Of a stretch of 45,754 bases of DNA, positions 45,477-45,754 are shown piece by piece. The DNA comes from Novosphingobium sp. AAP83. Its GTDB lineage: Bacteria; Pseudomonadota; Alphaproteobacteria; Sphingomonadales; Sphingomonadaceae. The notes under the pieces are model-generated. The model was given only the letters and a program-made list of their open reading frames with translations, had not been told where the DNA came from and did no database searches. The translations under genes were made by a program, and so were the position numbers. The stretch spans positions 1 through 45,754 of the forward strand of contig NZ_LJHY01000024.1 in assembly GCF_001295795.1 (NCBI RefSeq), given 5' to 3'. Numbering within the stretch: the stretch's first letter is position 1; each line of letters opens with the position of its first letter.

Positions 45477-45754
45477 GTGATTGAAACGATTTGCGGAGTG
45501 GATGTTAGCAAGGCCTGGCTTGATGGCTAGATCGAGGTTGGCGGATTGCCGGTTCGCCAATGATGAGGCGGGAATTGCGGCTTTGGCAGACTGGGCGGGT
45601 TGCCATGGTGCAGGGCTGGTGGTGATGGAAGCCAGCGGCGGAGTCGAGCAGGATGCCTTCCCTGCGCTGTGGCAGGCAGGCATGCCCTGCGCCCTGAACA
45701 ACCCCAAAGCCGTGCGGCGCTTTGCCGAGGCGATGGGGCGGTTGGAGAAGACCG
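45477..45754 (+). pseudogene. IS110-type transposase, N-terminal part with stop and frameshift, runs off window
   Basis: A GTG start at 45477 gives V-I-E-T-I-C-G-V-D-V-S-K-A-W-L-D, the IS110 N-terminus with the RuvC-like catalytic Asp in G-V-D-V-S-K. A TAG at 45528-45530 interrupts the frame. The frame then moves to another phase within about 45530-45560, where R-F-A-N-D-E-A-G-I-A-A-L-A continues as VMEASGGVEQDAF, with the second acidic motif, and NNPKAVRRFAEAMG, to the window edge. With both a nonsense codon and a frameshift, the gene is probably inactive. The C-terminal serine-containing domain is outside the window. Confidence 0.7.

Noticed and set aside
1..45754. CRISPR arrays, tRNA or rRNA genes
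   Set aside because: No regularly spaced direct repeats of CRISPR type and no recognisable tRNA cloverleaf or rRNA sequence were found on reading either strand.

Overview
The window reads as a chromosomal segment of an alphaproteobacterium, most likely a sphingomonad (Novosphingobium/Sphingobium-like). The basis is GC-rich codon use, TonB-dependent uptake, a copABCD copper cluster, a core stretch with argB, a YggT protein and folD, and a hairpin repeat carrying the gtcgagcgaagt-type core often seen in this order. The genus is an inference; there is no rRNA gene to settle it. No tRNA, rRNA or CRISPR array was recognised.

Layout. (1) 1-650: insertion-sequence debris: an IS481-type transposase end with a nonsense codon and the C-terminal half of an IS630-type transposase. 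(2) 0.65-9.0 kb, minus strand: an amine/amino-acid catabolic block with a DadA-like flavin oxidase, aldehyde dehydrogenase, DSD1-family PLP enzyme and RidA, then a broken LysR regulator, an M20 amidohydrolase, an Lrp/AsnC regulator and a class III aminotransferase. (3) 9.1-13.0 kb, minus strand: a DUF1624 membrane acyltransferase-like protein and a four-gene envelope/metal module (DUF4198 protein, small periplasmic protein, HupE/UreJ-like protein, membrane-anchored protein). (4) 13.2-25.3 kb, minus strand: a tightly packed peptide-type ABC transporter followed by a bicupin, a GNAT, a second DadA-like oxidase, a second GNAT, a succinate-semialdehyde-type dehydrogenase and a tartrate/D-malate-type dehydrogenase. 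(5) 25.5-30.5 kb, minus strand: a HAD hydrolase, GhrA-type reductase, PepSY membrane protein and TonB-dependent siderophore-type receptor. (6) 31.0-34.2 kb, plus strand: a second HAD hydrolase, an APH-fold small-molecule kinase and a PLP enzyme resembling the phospho-lyase branch of class III aminotransferases. (7) 34.2-35.0 kb: debris including the N-terminal half of an IS630-type transposase. (8) 35.06-39.96 kb, minus strand: copA, copB, copC, copD and an NTF2-like protein. (9) 40.8-45.2 kb: core-like genes (NupC-type transporter, queuosine-precursor transporter, argB, yggT, folD), then a damaged IS110-type transposase running off the right edge.

How the parts fit. The 0.65-34.2 kb stretch looks like an acquired catabolic island for nitrogen-containing solutes. 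An outer-membrane receptor and ABC importer bring substrate in. An amidohydrolase, oxidases, transaminases, RidA and aldehyde dehydrogenases would deaminate and oxidise it, and organic-acid dehydrogenases would feed central metabolism. Five enzyme families occur twice (DadA-like oxidase, aldehyde dehydrogenase, GNAT, HAD, class III PLP enzyme), suggesting parallel pathways for related substrates. The most unusual part is the plus-strand HAD-kinase-phospho-lyase-like operon, which predicts a phosphorylate-then-eliminate route for an amino alcohol or hydroxy amino acid. The substrate cannot be named from sequence alone.
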